This document shows positions 49,507 through 57,559 of a stretch of DNA of 64,000 nucleotides, piece after piece. Where the stretch lies: positions 1 through 64,000 of the forward strand of contig CADEDY010000017.1 of assembly GCA_902826215.1 (NCBI GenBank), in the 5' to 3' direction. The first letter of the stretch is position 1. The number at the start of each line of letters is the position of its first letter. Both the position numbers and the translations under genes were made by a program. The notes beneath the pieces were generated by a model. The model made no database searches. It saw only the letters and a list, made by a program, of their open reading frames with translations, and had not been told where the DNA came from. The stretch comes from an uncultured Bacteroidota bacterium. Lineage in GTDB: Bacteria; Bacteroidota; Bacteroidia; Flavobacteriales_F; PHOS-HE28.

Positions 49507-50863
49507 CCTCCACGCGCTTCGTCAACACCTGATCCCCATTACCGATCCGCACGATGTACTCGCCATCATGTAGCGTACGGGTATCGAGATGCCAGATCGT
49601 GCTTCCCTGAACGATCACGGTCTGCCGCACCGTGCGACCGACCCTATCGACGAGGCTCACTTGGAGATCACCGCGCAGAATACCGCTCACCTGGATCGCC
49701 ACTAGATCGACGGCCGGATTGGGGAATACGGAAACGCTCACCGAGCCATCCTCCAAGTTCACCACGCCGGTCGACAGCGGATCGTAGGTCTCTACGGATT
49801 CCGTAATGGAAGTGACCTTACTCGCGGTCCGCACACCGTAGAACGTGGGACCGACCACATATGGGTAGGCGGAGTTCCAGTTCTCATCCACGGTGCAGAA
49901 ATAGGCGTAGGTGCCATCGGGGTACTCCGGGGTCACGCAGAAGCGACCGTTGTGCTCGTCCAGATAGTAGGGCTCAACGTGGCTTACGAATTCGTAATCC
50001 TCGCGGAAATAGCCACGTACGTATTGAGCGAAGGTGGGCCCCACAGGCGTTGCGGCGGCACCGCTGGGCAAGGTGGTACGATCGGGCGTGGAACCCAATT
50101 GATAGCTCGACCGCATCCGTTCTATACCGCCGGTCCCATCGGTATTCGCGAAGCCAAAGGCACCGTAGATCGGGAAACCGTCGTAGGCGTAGCCGATCAA
50201 TGGAGAATGCTGCCCAGCGTCGATCACGTACAGTCCATCAGCAGGGTACAGGTCGCAGACGTTCGAGATCACAGCCAGGTCCAAGTTGAAGGCGCTGGGA
50301 TTCTGGTGATGGTGGTAGTTTCCCATGGCCGGATGCGCTTTGGCACAATCGAAACCGGGTCGCTCTGCTGGAATGGCATCGCGGTTCCAGGTCTGCGTGG
50401 CTCCCATTCCACCCGGACAAGGCGGATTACCCGGTCCACCGCACAGTGCCGTGCCGCTCCATGCGACACCATCGCGGTAATCGAACAAGGACACTCCATT
50501 GATGAACACGCCGATATTCCCTCCGGTAGTGGCCATGGGCGTTCCGGTGTTCTGTACCGGCACTCGCGGAAAGCGATAGATCGCGCTCTGGTCCGTGGCG
50601 ATCGATGGATTACCGTCTTGAAAAGGGCCCGTGATGTAGGCCGGAATGCCATGCGTGCTCACGTACGCCCAGTTGTTGGAATACTGCACCGCCTGCACAT
50701 TGGCCAATACGTTGTCCTGGATCGGCGTTGGGTTCCCGGCGACGTAATGTTGCCCCATGATCCCCGTGGTATTGATCAGCCAGTTCGTGACGACGGGATC
50801 CGTCTGAGCGAAGGACGTGAGGCATGCACCGAAGAGGGCGAGGGTCAGCAGTTTCCGTTCCAT
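49496..50863 (-). CDS. YHYH-domain secreted protein with T9SS type A sorting domain
   Basis: 455 residues from ATG 50863 (an in-frame ATG at 50908 adds 15). Signal peptide (KLLTLALFGACLTSFAQ), a YHYH-domain region (NYHHHQNP near residue 185, GYAYDGFPIYGAFG, EHNGRFCVTPEYPDGTYAYF), and a C-terminal T9SS sorting domain (FPNPAVDLVAIQVSG, then HDGEYIVRIGNGDQVLTKRV). The YHYH domain is of unknown biochemical role; it often lies next to MbnP/MbnH-like genes. Located 63 bases after the peroxidase gene and probably cotranscribed with it. It is the T9SS-exported member of the metal-linked cassette. Confidence 0.85.
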   Translation of the reverse strand: MERKLLTLALFGACLTSFAQTDPVVTNWLINTTGIMGQHYVAGNPTPIQDNVLANVQAVQYSNNWAYVSTHGIPAYITGPFQDGNPSIATDQSAIYRFPRVPVQNTGTPMATTGGNIGVFINGVSLFDYRDGVAWSGTALCGGPGNPPCPGGMGATQTWNRDAIPAERPGFDCAKAHPAMGNYHHHQNPSAFNLDLAVISNVCDLYPADGLYVIDAGQHSPLIGYAYDGFPIYGAFGFANTDGTGGIERMRSSYQLGSTPDRTTLPSGAAATPVGPTFAQYVRGYFREDYEFVSHVEPYYLDEHNGRFCVTPEYPDGTYAYFCTVDENWNSAYPYVVGPTFYGVRTASKVTSITESVETYDPLSTGVVNLEDGSVSVSVFPNPAVDLVAIQVSGILRGDLQVSLVDRVGRTVRQTVIVQGSTIWHLDTRTLHDGEYIVRIGNGDQVLTKRVEVIH

Positions 50864-50926
50864 GAGCGGGATCGTTGGGTGGAGGTTTGTCTGGTTGGAC
50901 GACATCAATTCGGGAATCCTTCGCGC

Positions 50927-51949
50927 TCACTCCCGCGGGTAAGCATGTTGCGGGTCGAAGCAGAATTCCTTGTCCGTCAATGTGAGCAGGAAGGCGTACA
51001 GGTCGGTGCGTTCATTCTTCGTTAACGGGATGCCTCCGCGCAGCGCGGGCGACAGTGTAGGGCTGGTCTCGATCCCTTCGGCATAGTGGTCCAGCACATT
51101 GCGCAAGGTCTTGAACCGCCCGTCGTGCATGTAAGGGAACGAGAACTCCACGTTCCGCAGGGATGGGATCTTGAACAGGCGTTCATCCTTCAGGTCGCCG
51201 CTGATCTTCATTCGACCCATGTCCTGATGTACCGTATCCAGCGAAAGCCCGTTGTTCGCGAATTCACCGGTGGTGAAGAGGGGTTCACTGTGGCAGCTGC
51301 TGCAATGGGTTCGGAAGAGCTCGTAGCCGACCGACTCCTGATCCGTGAACGCTTCGGAGCCCGCCATCACCCGATCGTACTTGGTATTCGCCGAGATCAG
51401 GGTCATCTCGAATTGGCTCAAGGCCTTCAGCAACCGTTCACCCGTGATCCTACCATCGCCGAATGCGGCCTCGAACAACTTGGGATACATGGTGGTGCGC
51501 TGCAGCTTGGCCACCACATGGGCGGTCTCCTCCCCCATTTCGTCCGGGTGGTTGATCGGTGCCAAGGCCTGCATGTCCAGGTGGTTCATCGCACCGTCCC
51601 ACATGAAGGTCTTGCTCCAGGCAAGATTGGACAGCGCCATGGAATTGCGTGTGCCGATGCGGTCATTGACCCCGTGGCTGACCGCGTGATCCACGTGCGT
51701 GAAGGCCGTGTACGAAAGGTGGCAACTGCTGCAGGACACGATGCTATCCGAGGACAGGATGGGGTCGTAGAACAGCCGGCGGCCCAATGCGATGCCTTCA
51801 GCGGTGAGGGGGTTCTCTTCGAGGTCGTACGTGATCGCGGGCCAACCGGCAGGCACCTTCAGCGTCACCGGAGTAGGCGTACGTATCGTTGCTGCGACCA
51901 GCACGAATGCCGCCAGCCCTGCACCAACGATGCCCCCCCTGACCCTCAT
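50927..51949 (-). CDS. Diheme cytochrome c peroxidase (MbnH/MauG-like)
   Basis: 340-residue diheme c-type protein. ATG 51949 (MRVRGGIV) overlaps the MbnP stop (ATGA). A TM/signal helix (GAGLAAFVLVAATI) is followed by two CSSCH heme sites, one near residue 75 and one near residue 212. SKTFMWDGAMNHLDMQALAPINHPDEMG and LFKIPSLRNVEFSFPYMHDGRF are CcpA/MauG-family landmarks. MbnH is known to oxidize a Trp of MbnP to kynurenine, creating its copper site, in methanobactin operons. Here the partner MbnP gene is directly upstream. A plain peroxide-scavenging CcpA role is the alternative. Confidence 0.9.
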   Translation of the reverse strand: MRVRGGIVGAGLAAFVLVAATIRTPTPVTLKVPAGWPAITYDLEENPLTAEGIALGRRLFYDPILSSDSIVSCSSCHLSYTAFTHVDHAVSHGVNDRIGTRNSMALSNLAWSKTFMWDGAMNHLDMQALAPINHPDEMGEETAHVVAKLQRTTMYPKLFEAAFGDGRITGERLLKALSQFEMTLISANTKYDRVMAGSEAFTDQESVGYELFRTHCSSCHSEPLFTTGEFANNGLSLDTVHQDMGRMKISGDLKDERLFKIPSLRNVEFSFPYMHDGRFKTLRNVLDHYAEGIETSPTLSPALRGGIPLTKNERTDLYAFLLTLTDKEFCFDPQHAYPRE

Positions 51950-52629
51950 CGGTCCATCGTGAAACAAGCAGCCGCGATCCGTGCCAGTCGAACCGCATTG
52001 TCACTGGGCGACATCACCGTGCATTCCACGGCAAGGTCAACACCGTCGAGCAGCCTGGCTACATCGACCTGCACGTCCAAGGGCACATCCTTGGGTACCG
52101 CAAGGCCCACCCATTGTGCGTTGAAGTGCGGAGGAAGAAATCCACCCAAGTGGAATTGGAACATATTGCCTTTGGTCGTGCACTTCGCACACTCCCCTTC
52201 CAGCTTCAGGTTGATGTAGCCGCTGTTCCAGGTCCAGTACATGCCGGTTGTAGGATCAAGACCTCCGCCGTGCACACCGCTCACGTTGGTGATACTGTCC
52301 ACACCGAGCAGAAAGCGGATCGAATCGACGCTCTCCCTCTCGACCAACGGCAGTGCGAGCTCCCAGCTTGACCTGTTCGAAGCGTCGATCAGATGACTGG
52401 CCGTATCCGATGACACCGCGCGCCCGTTCGCGAAGAGCGCAAGGTGGCTTACGTAGAAGCGGAACTGGGTCACGCTCACTTCGGTCCCGTCGGAAAGCAC
52501 CTGTTGATCTTCGAGCACAAAAGGCTGACCGTTGAAACTCGGTGTGAAGCGAACGACCGATGCGGAAGTTTGCGCGCCAGCGCAATATGCGAACGCGATG
52601 AAAAGGGTCGTGGCCCAAGCATGCAACAT
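51946..52629 (-). CDS. MbnP family copper-binding-type protein
   Basis: 227-residue secreted protein. Signal peptide (LFIAFAYCAGAQ). The MbnP pattern is seen in VTQFRFYVSHLALF, then GVHGGGLDPTTGMYWTWNSGYINLKLEGEC (residues ~125-150, two Trp in the YWTW stretch) and MFQFHLGGFLPPHFNAQ. MbnP from methanobactin operons binds copper with kynurenine made by MbnH. Cysteines CAKC suggest a second metal or disulfide site. Cotranscribed with the diheme peroxidase that follows. It begins four bases after the Spy/CnrX-like gene ends. Confidence 0.87.
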   Translation of the reverse strand: MLHAWATTLFIAFAYCAGAQTSASVVRFTPSFNGQPFVLEDQQVLSDGTEVSVTQFRFYVSHLALFANGRAVSSDTASHLIDASNRSSWELALPLVERESVDSIRFLLGVDSITNVSGVHGGGLDPTTGMYWTWNSGYINLKLEGECAKCTTKGNMFQFHLGGFLPPHFNAQWVGLAVPKDVPLDVQVDVARLLDGVDLAVECTVMSPSDNAVRLARIAAACFTMDR

Positions 52630-52632
52630 GGC

Positions 52633-53091
52633 TCAATGCGGTTTCCGCCGTGGACCATTGAATAGCCCGGCCAGGTCATCCACCAAGTCCTCGAACAGGG
52701 GCATCTGGTCGGCACGGCACAGATCGCGGATCGCCCTGAAATGGGCCAGATGTGTAGACTCGATCGTCCGTTCCACCTCGGCGATCACGGCGAGCAGCGA
52801 GTCCTGCACGAGCGGTTCCGCACTCTTCAATCCTTGGAACAAGAGCTCACGGTCCTTCATCTTGCGTCCATCCAAGCGGTCGATCGCTGCGCGATGCTCC
52901 TTGATCAACGCTTCGTAGGCCTTGACCTGATCGGCATCGAAGTGCAGGCGCTCGATCACGATCGCCTTCGGACCTTCTCCACGAGGTGGCCCATGATGTC
53001 CGGGTCGTCCGAAATACAGAGCGCTCAAGGCTCCGATATTCACCAGGACGAGAACGACCACCGCAATGGTCAGCAGCTTCACCTTGGTCAT
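52633..53091 (-). CDS. Spy/CpxP/CnrX-like periplasmic metal-sensor protein
   Basis: 152-residue protein anchored by an N-terminal TM helix (LLTIAVVVLVLVNIGALSALYF), with a helical-bundle periplasmic domain. The segment after the anchor has metal-friendly residues (GRPGHHGPPRGEGP). The helical part reads LHFDADQVKAYEALIKEHRAAIDRLD and continues with long amphipathic helices. The layout matches the family of Spy/CpxP chaperones and CnrX-type heavy-metal sensors (CnrX is 148 residues). Overlaps the preceding small TM gene by four bases and the MbnP gene follows three bases later. Its ligand is unknown; copper is the context-based guess. Confidence 0.8.
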   Translation of the reverse strand: MTKVKLLTIAVVVLVLVNIGALSALYFGRPGHHGPPRGEGPKAIVIERLHFDADQVKAYEALIKEHRAAIDRLDGRKMKDRELLFQGLKSAEPLVQDSLLAVIAEVERTIESTHLAHFRAIRDLCRADQMPLFEDLVDDLAGLFNGPRRKPH

Positions 53092-53396
53092 GGGTACAAG
53101 TGGTTATCAACCTGTAGACCTACCGATGCCGCGATCCGCTCTGCTCCTTCGGAATTCCCATTCGACACCCCGCGTACCACCAGGACCGAATTCACCACCA
53201 GCACCAACATGATCGACAGCGCCATGGCCGCGACCCAGCTACGGGAGGGGCGTTCGCCGCTTCGTGCCGCAAGACGCGCTTCGATCCGCGTGAGCAGAAA
53301 AGGCGGGGGATCCACCCGTTCCACCTTATCCAACAAGTTCATTCCGCGTGCGCTCATGGTGTCTTTCAATGGGTTCGACGACATTACATCCTTCAT
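53088..53396 (-). CDS. Small single-TM protein, putative CnrY-like anti-sigma factor
   Basis: 102 residues. About 55 cytoplasmic residues (a basic stretch LLTRIEARLAARSGER), one TM helix (SWVAAMALSIMLVLVVNSVLVV, about residues 53-75), then about 25 periplasmic residues. No classical zinc-binding anti-sigma (ZAS) motif is present. Size and topology are those of CnrY-type anti-sigma factors (about 95 residues), and it lies between an ECF sigma factor (overlap of four bases) and a CnrX-like gene (overlap of four bases). The role as anti-sigma factor is inferred from topology and position. Confidence 0.65.
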   Translation of the reverse strand: MKDVMSSNPLKDTMSARGMNLLDKVERVDPPPFLLTRIEARLAARSGERPSRSWVAAMALSIMLVLVVNSVLVVRGVSNGNSEGAERIAASVGLQVDNHLYP

Positions 53397-53923
53397 CCTT
53401 CGCTCCTCTCCAGCTCATCCTGCAATTTCCGTCTCGCTCGGGAGAGCAGCGATTCCACCGCCTTCGCGGACACGCCCATCACCTCGGCGACCTCGTTCTG
53501 CGATAAACCCTCCATGGTCTTCAGCAGCAAGGCCGTGCGCTGTTGTTCAGGCAAGGCGTTGACCCTTTTGAAGATCCGTTCGGTGGCTTCGCGGTGCTCC
53601 AGTTGCACACCGGGGTGATCGAAGGCGGAACCCGGCACCTGCTCCGCCAGATCATCGTGGCTGCGGAACAAGTTGAACAACGAACGCTTCTTGCGCTTGC
53701 GTGCCTTCACATGATCAAGACAGCAATTGATCGCGATCCGATAGATCCACGTCCGCAACGCCGCTTCGGCCCGGAACTCGCCGAGCCCGTCATGCGCCTT
53801 CACGAACGCATCTTGCGTGACCTCCTCCGCCTCCTCGCGGTTCTGCACATAGTTCAAGCACAGGTTGAACACCATGCGCACATGGCGGTCGTAGACGTTC
53901 TTGAATGAATGCTGTTCGGCCAT
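53393..53923 (-). CDS. ECF-type RNA polymerase sigma factor of the MbnP/MbnH cassette
   Basis: 176-residue sigma-70 family ECF factor. Region 2 at about residues 10-80 (VYDRHVRMVFNLCLNYVQNREEAEEVTQDAF and TWIYRIAINCCLDHVKARKRKK). Region 4 at about 120-170 (LPEQQRTALLLKTMEGLSQNEVAEVMGVSAKAVESLLSRARRKL). Basic linker KARKRKKRSLFNLF. First gene of a six-gene minus-strand unit, overlapping the small TM gene by four bases. A TACTTTCG box at 53972-53965 (one mismatch to TAnnTTTG) lies about 42 bases upstream. By position it should control the metal-linked genes behind it. Confidence 0.92.
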   Translation of the reverse strand: MAEQHSFKNVYDRHVRMVFNLCLNYVQNREEAEEVTQDAFVKAHDGLGEFRAEAALRTWIYRIAINCCLDHVKARKRKKRSLFNLFRSHDDLAEQVPGSAFDHPGVQLEHREATERIFKRVNALPEQQRTALLLKTMEGLSQNEVAEVMGVSAKAVESLLSRARRKLQDELERSEG

Positions 53924-54163
53924 GCCCCGGTCGATCCTCAGTAGACTGGGACAACGCTGGGCCTCGAAAGTAGAATGGACCTGCCGAACGAAAACGGATC
54001 ATAGGAATTCCAGCAACCCAGTGCCTTCCGTTACACCTCCTCATTCTCCCACTTCTCCAGATGCCCGGCAAGGCAAGCACCGCCTCCAGCATGCGGTCTT
54101 GGTCAAGGATAGTCCAACTTCACCTCCTCTGTTGTCAGTTCCTACTCAGATCTTGAGCTTTGG

Positions 54164-54661
54164 TCAGTACTTGTACACCTTAAGCTCGTGATCAACGTAA
54201 GAGGCGTTCGTCATTAGTCTTTGATGTGACGCGCTATCCGCAGAGAGCGGTAGTGCGATCAGGATCCGAAATAGGTCAGTGTCCAGTTCTTGATCGAAAT
54301 CACCGATCATCACGGTTTCGCCATCATCGAGTGAATAGGACAATTCGTATGTCAACGCATCAAGGACTCGGAACCTGATAGGGCGTTCCAGAAGCCGATC
54401 ATCCATCTTGGAGACGGACACGTCGAACGTTGACTCCTTTATGGGCGATTTCTTGAAACGCCCCGCGAGGAAGTATGCAACATGGTACCCGTGCTTACCT
54501 GCTGACGAGAGCGAGTCCATCAGTAGGGAGATACGCTTCGCTGATGCACGTTGTTCTTTGACCTCCGCACTTACGCAGGAGGTGGTTCCCGTGATGATGA
54601 ATAACAGATTCATCCCAACAGCCGATCGCACTAACAACTTTCGCCAATCAGTATTGATCAT
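54164..54661 (-). CDS. Putative lipoprotein of unknown function
   Basis: 165 residues. N-terminal helix RSAVGMNLLFIITGTTSC could be a lipoprotein signal, though the lipobox (TTSC) is atypical. The mature part has alternating charged/hydrophobic strands (FKKSPIKESTFDVSVSKMD, YELSYSLDDGETVMIGDFDQELD). No family recognised. It is somewhat less GC-rich than neighbouring genes, especially near its 5' end. The 240-base gap 53924-54163 next to it shows nothing except the weak sigma-gene promoter box. Confidence 0.5.
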   Translation of the reverse strand: MINTDWRKLLVRSAVGMNLLFIITGTTSCVSAEVKEQRASAKRISLLMDSLSSAGKHGYHVAYFLAGRFKKSPIKESTFDVSVSKMDDRLLERPIRFRVLDALTYELSYSLDDGETVMIGDFDQELDTDLFRILIALPLSADSASHQRLMTNASYVDHELKVYKY

Positions 54662-54706
54662 CCAAATAGACGCATGAATTTGTCATGTGGTCTTGAAACC
54701 ATAGCG

Positions 54707-56050
54707 TCACACCTGCTCCAACAACCCCAACACCTTCATCTCCACTTCCTCGCTCTCCCAACGTTCAGCGATATCGGGCATGGCCAACACCTCCTCCATG
54801 ATGCGATCGTGGCGCAGGCCTTCGTTCCACGCATCCACGTATGGGGTGTCGGTGAACTTCACTTGGCTGTAGAGCGGCAGCCACTTGTCGGGGTGCTTTG
54901 CTTGCATGCGCCCTTCGATCTTCTTGCGCAGGATGAAGCGTGGATCGGCAACCAGGTCGCGCATCTCGACGAAGTTGCGGAGGGATAGGTCCGCGATGGC
55001 GTCTCCGTTGGGCTTGCGGGCGGCGTTGTACGCATCGAGCACAACGCCCCAATTGTCATCGCCGTGGTCGTTCAGCAGGTCGTTCAACACCTTGCAATCC
55101 TCGTAGCCGGCGTTCATGCCTTCGCCATAGAAGGGCACGATGGCGTGGGCCGCGTCGCCGATCAGTGCCACCTTGTCGGTATGCGTCCACGGGCCGCAGC
55201 GGATGATGGCCAGGTTGCTCTGCGGATTGCGGAAATACTGCTCGGTAAGGTCGGGCAGCATGGGGATGGCATCCGCGAAGTGGGCCTCGAAGAAGCGCTT
55301 GAGGTCCTTCTCATCCTTGATGCCATCGAAGGAGAACTCGCCGGAGTGCGGCATGAAGAGCGTACCGGTGAAGCCGCCATCCTGATTGGCGAGGCCCATC
55401 ATCATGAAGTAGCGCCGCGCCCAGATGTGCAGGCAATTGGGATCCATCTGCGGCGTGCCATCGGCATTCGGCGGAAAGGCGATCTCCTTGTAATCGTGCT
55501 CGATGTACTCCTGGCTGAAGTTGAAACGGCCTTTCATCATCTCTTGCCGCACGGCGCTGGGCGCACCATCGGCGCCGAAGACGACATCGGCCGTCACGGC
55601 CACATTCTCCCCATTCTCCTCGTTGTGGAATGTGCAGGTCGCGGTATCGAGATGGACGCTCGTGCAGCGATGATCGAAATGCACGGTCACATTCGGATAC
55701 TTATCGGCTTCGGAAAGCAGCACCTTGTTCAACTCGCCGCGGCTCACGCTGTGGATCGGCCGACCATCAATGCTGTACGGTAAGCGTGTCAACTTTCCAT
55801 CGCGGTCGTGCGTCATGCGCGCATGCACGGGTACCACGATGCGCTCCACCGCCTCCTTGACACCAGCGGCCTTCAAGGCGGTCCAACCGCGATGGCTCAC
55901 CACCAGGTTGATACTGCGACCTGCGTAGACGCTTGCCTTCCGGGGATCGGAGCGACGCTCGTACACATGGACCGCGTGTCCACGCTTGGCCAGGAATACA
56001 GCGAGCAGACTTCCTACGAGCCCACCTCCAACGATGGTTATTTGTTTCAT
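54707..56050 (-). CDS. kmo: Kynurenine 3-monooxygenase
   Basis: 447-residue FAD-dependent hydroxylase that converts L-kynurenine to 3-hydroxykynurenine, using NADPH and O2. FAD motif ITIVGGGLVGSLLAVFLAKRG at the N-terminus; second FAD motif VALIGDAAHAIVPFYGEGMNAGYED (GD motif) near residue 300. YAGRSINLVVSHRGW and LPYSIDGRPIHSVSRGELN match KMO. C-terminal helices form the usual membrane-contact tail. The kynU gene lies directly upstream in transcription order with a hairpin-rich 78-base spacer. With kynU it forms 3-hydroxyanthranilate, a route to NAD; the dioxygenase is not in the window. Confidence 0.95.
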   Translation of the reverse strand: MKQITIVGGGLVGSLLAVFLAKRGHAVHVYERRSDPRKASVYAGRSINLVVSHRGWTALKAAGVKEAVERIVVPVHARMTHDRDGKLTRLPYSIDGRPIHSVSRGELNKVLLSEADKYPNVTVHFDHRCTSVHLDTATCTFHNEENGENVAVTADVVFGADGAPSAVRQEMMKGRFNFSQEYIEHDYKEIAFPPNADGTPQMDPNCLHIWARRYFMMMGLANQDGGFTGTLFMPHSGEFSFDGIKDEKDLKRFFEAHFADAIPMLPDLTEQYFRNPQSNLAIIRCGPWTHTDKVALIGDAAHAIVPFYGEGMNAGYEDCKVLNDLLNDHGDDNWGVVLDAYNAARKPNGDAIADLSLRNFVEMRDLVADPRFILRKKIEGRMQAKHPDKWLPLYSQVKFTDTPYVDAWNEGLRHDRIMEEVLAMPDIAERWESEEVEMKVLGLLEQV

Positions 56051-56065
56051 TTCAACATGCGTTAA

Positions 56066-56124
56066 GTCGACCCTCCCGGCTCCAGGCCGGGATGACAGGG
56101 TCGACGCTACAGGTGACCTGTAGC
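56066..56124. repeat. REP-like nested hairpin element between kynU and kmo
   Basis: Two adjoining inverted repeats. The first has an outer arm GTCGACCCT (56066-56074) pairing with AGGGTCGAC (56097-56105) and an inner hairpin TCCCGGC/GCCGGGA (56074-56080 with 56086-56092). The second is a perfect 9+1+9 palindrome, GCTACAGGT-G-ACCTGTAGC (56106-56124). The minus strand contains GTCATCCCGGCCTGGAGCCG, the same kind of sequence as dispersed hairpin repeats in other genomes. It could act as attenuator or mRNA-end stabilizer for the two-gene operon. Confidence 0.7.
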
Positions 56125-56128
56125 GAGA

Positions 56129-57409
56129 TCAGTGCGAACCGGCGAGGCATTCCTTCAAGATCTGTCCGAAGCGCCACACATCTTCGAATGAATTGTACAT
56201 CGGTACAGGGGCTACGCGGATGACGTTGGGTTCTCGCCAATCTGCAACAACGCCGAGGCGGGTGAGTTCATCAAAGAGGCCTTTTCCATGGCCATGGGCG
56301 AGGATGCTGAGTTGACAACCGCGTTGTGCAGGATCGTTCGGTGTGATCACTTCGAGCCGGGTGCCTGTTTCCTTGGCCACCTCCGCGATGATGAACGCTA
56401 AATACCCGGTGAGTACTTCGCTCTTTGCACGCAAATTCGAGATGCCCGCCCGGTCGAACTGCTCTAGTGCCACGCGGTGCAAGGCCATGCTGAACACGGG
56501 CGCGTTGCTCACCTGCCAAGCTTCGGCCGTGGGCATGGGCTTGAAGGTGCGTTCCATCTTGAAACGCTCCTTCTTGTCGTGGCCCCACCAGCCGGCGAAA
56601 AGTGGAAGTCCCACGCCCAAGTGACGCTCATGGACGAAGGCCCCGGCAACACTCCCCGGACCGCTGTTGAGGTATTTGTAGCTGCACCAGCAGGCGAAAT
56701 CCGCGTTCCAATCGTGCAGCTTCAGTTCCAGATTACCTGCAGCATGTGCGAGATCGAATCCAGCGATCGCACCAACCGCATGCGCGGCCTTTGTGATCGC
56801 GGCCATGTCGAAAGCCTGTCCCGTGTAGAAGTTGACGCCGCCGAAACAGACCAGCTCGAGTTCATCGCCGAGCTCGTCGATCTTGGCAAGGATGTCCACG
56901 GTCCGTAATGTGTGCTCACCAGTGCGAGGCTGCACTTCGACCAGGTCCTTTTCCGGATCACCACCGTGAAAAGTGATCTGCGATGCGAACGCATAGGTAT
57001 CACTTGGGAAGGGCCGCGTTTCTGTGAGGATCTTCCGGCGCTTTCCAGAGGGCCGATAGAAACTCACCATCAGGAAATGCAGGTTGCTGGTGAGTTGGTT
57101 CATCACCACCACCTCCTCGTTCTTCGCTCCGACCAAGCGCGCGGCGCTAGCCGTAAGCTCTTCGTGATAGCTGAGCCAAGGGTGCATCGCGTGGAAATGA
57201 CCCTCCACTCCGAACCGGGCCCAGTCGTCCAATTCCTGCTTCAGGGCGCCAGCAGCAGCCTTTGGTTGGAGGCCAAGTGAGTTACCGGTGAAATAGACCA
57301 CAGGTCGGCCATTGTGTTGAGGGAACAGGAACTCGTCCCGGAAGGCGCGCAAGGGGTCGGCCGCATCGAGGGCTTGGGCGAAGGCCGCATCGTTCTTGAA
57401 AGTGCTCAT
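56129..57409 (-). CDS. kynU: Kynureninase
   Basis: 426-residue PLP enzyme that cleaves (3-hydroxy)kynurenine to (3-hydroxy)anthranilate and alanine. Signature GNSLGLQPKA near residue 42; HAMHPWLSYHEELTASAARLVGAK; PLP lysine in WCSYKYLNSGPGSVAGAFVH; LAHAAGNLELKLHDWNADFA before it gives the Asp contact. C-terminal NVIRVAPVPMYNSFEDVW is typical. First gene of the kynU-kmo unit, with a promoter box immediately upstream. Length is normal for bacterial kynureninase. The start ATG 57409 lies close to the expected transcript start. Confidence 0.96.
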   Translation of the reverse strand: MSTFKNDAAFAQALDAADPLRAFRDEFLFPQHNGRPVVYFTGNSLGLQPKAAAGALKQELDDWARFGVEGHFHAMHPWLSYHEELTASAARLVGAKNEEVVVMNQLTSNLHFLMVSFYRPSGKRRKILTETRPFPSDTYAFASQITFHGGDPEKDLVEVQPRTGEHTLRTVDILAKIDELGDELELVCFGGVNFYTGQAFDMAAITKAAHAVGAIAGFDLAHAAGNLELKLHDWNADFACWCSYKYLNSGPGSVAGAFVHERHLGVGLPLFAGWWGHDKKERFKMERTFKPMPTAEAWQVSNAPVFSMALHRVALEQFDRAGISNLRAKSEVLTGYLAFIIAEVAKETGTRLEVITPNDPAQRGCQLSILAHGHGKGLFDELTRLGVVADWREPNVIRVAPVPMYNSFEDVWRFGQILKECLAGSH

Positions 57410-57419
57410 CGTAAGCGTT

Positions 57420-57448
57420 CAAAAGTAGGTTCTTCGGAAGTGTCCAAA
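57420..57448 (-). promoter_or_regulatory. Promoter of kynU-kmo
   Basis: On the minus strand TACTTTTG (57427-57420), a perfect TAnnTTTG box, with a TTTG at 57448-57445, 17 bases upstream, as a possible -33 element. The ATG at 57409 is only about ten bases downstream, so the leader is very short. Confidence 0.55.
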
Positions 57449-57559
57449 ATGACTTTGCCCCATGCTTGCCCCCCGGAACTTGAGCAGGGTCACTGCTGGT
57501 ATCGATCCCTTCACCATCTTCGTGGCAGGCGGATGCGTCACATCGTATCCTCTGGAACC

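Noticed and set aside
56052-56240. Short minus-strand frame over the kynU end and hairpin repeat
   Set aside because: The peptide comes from the REP-like hairpin; it overlaps kynU.
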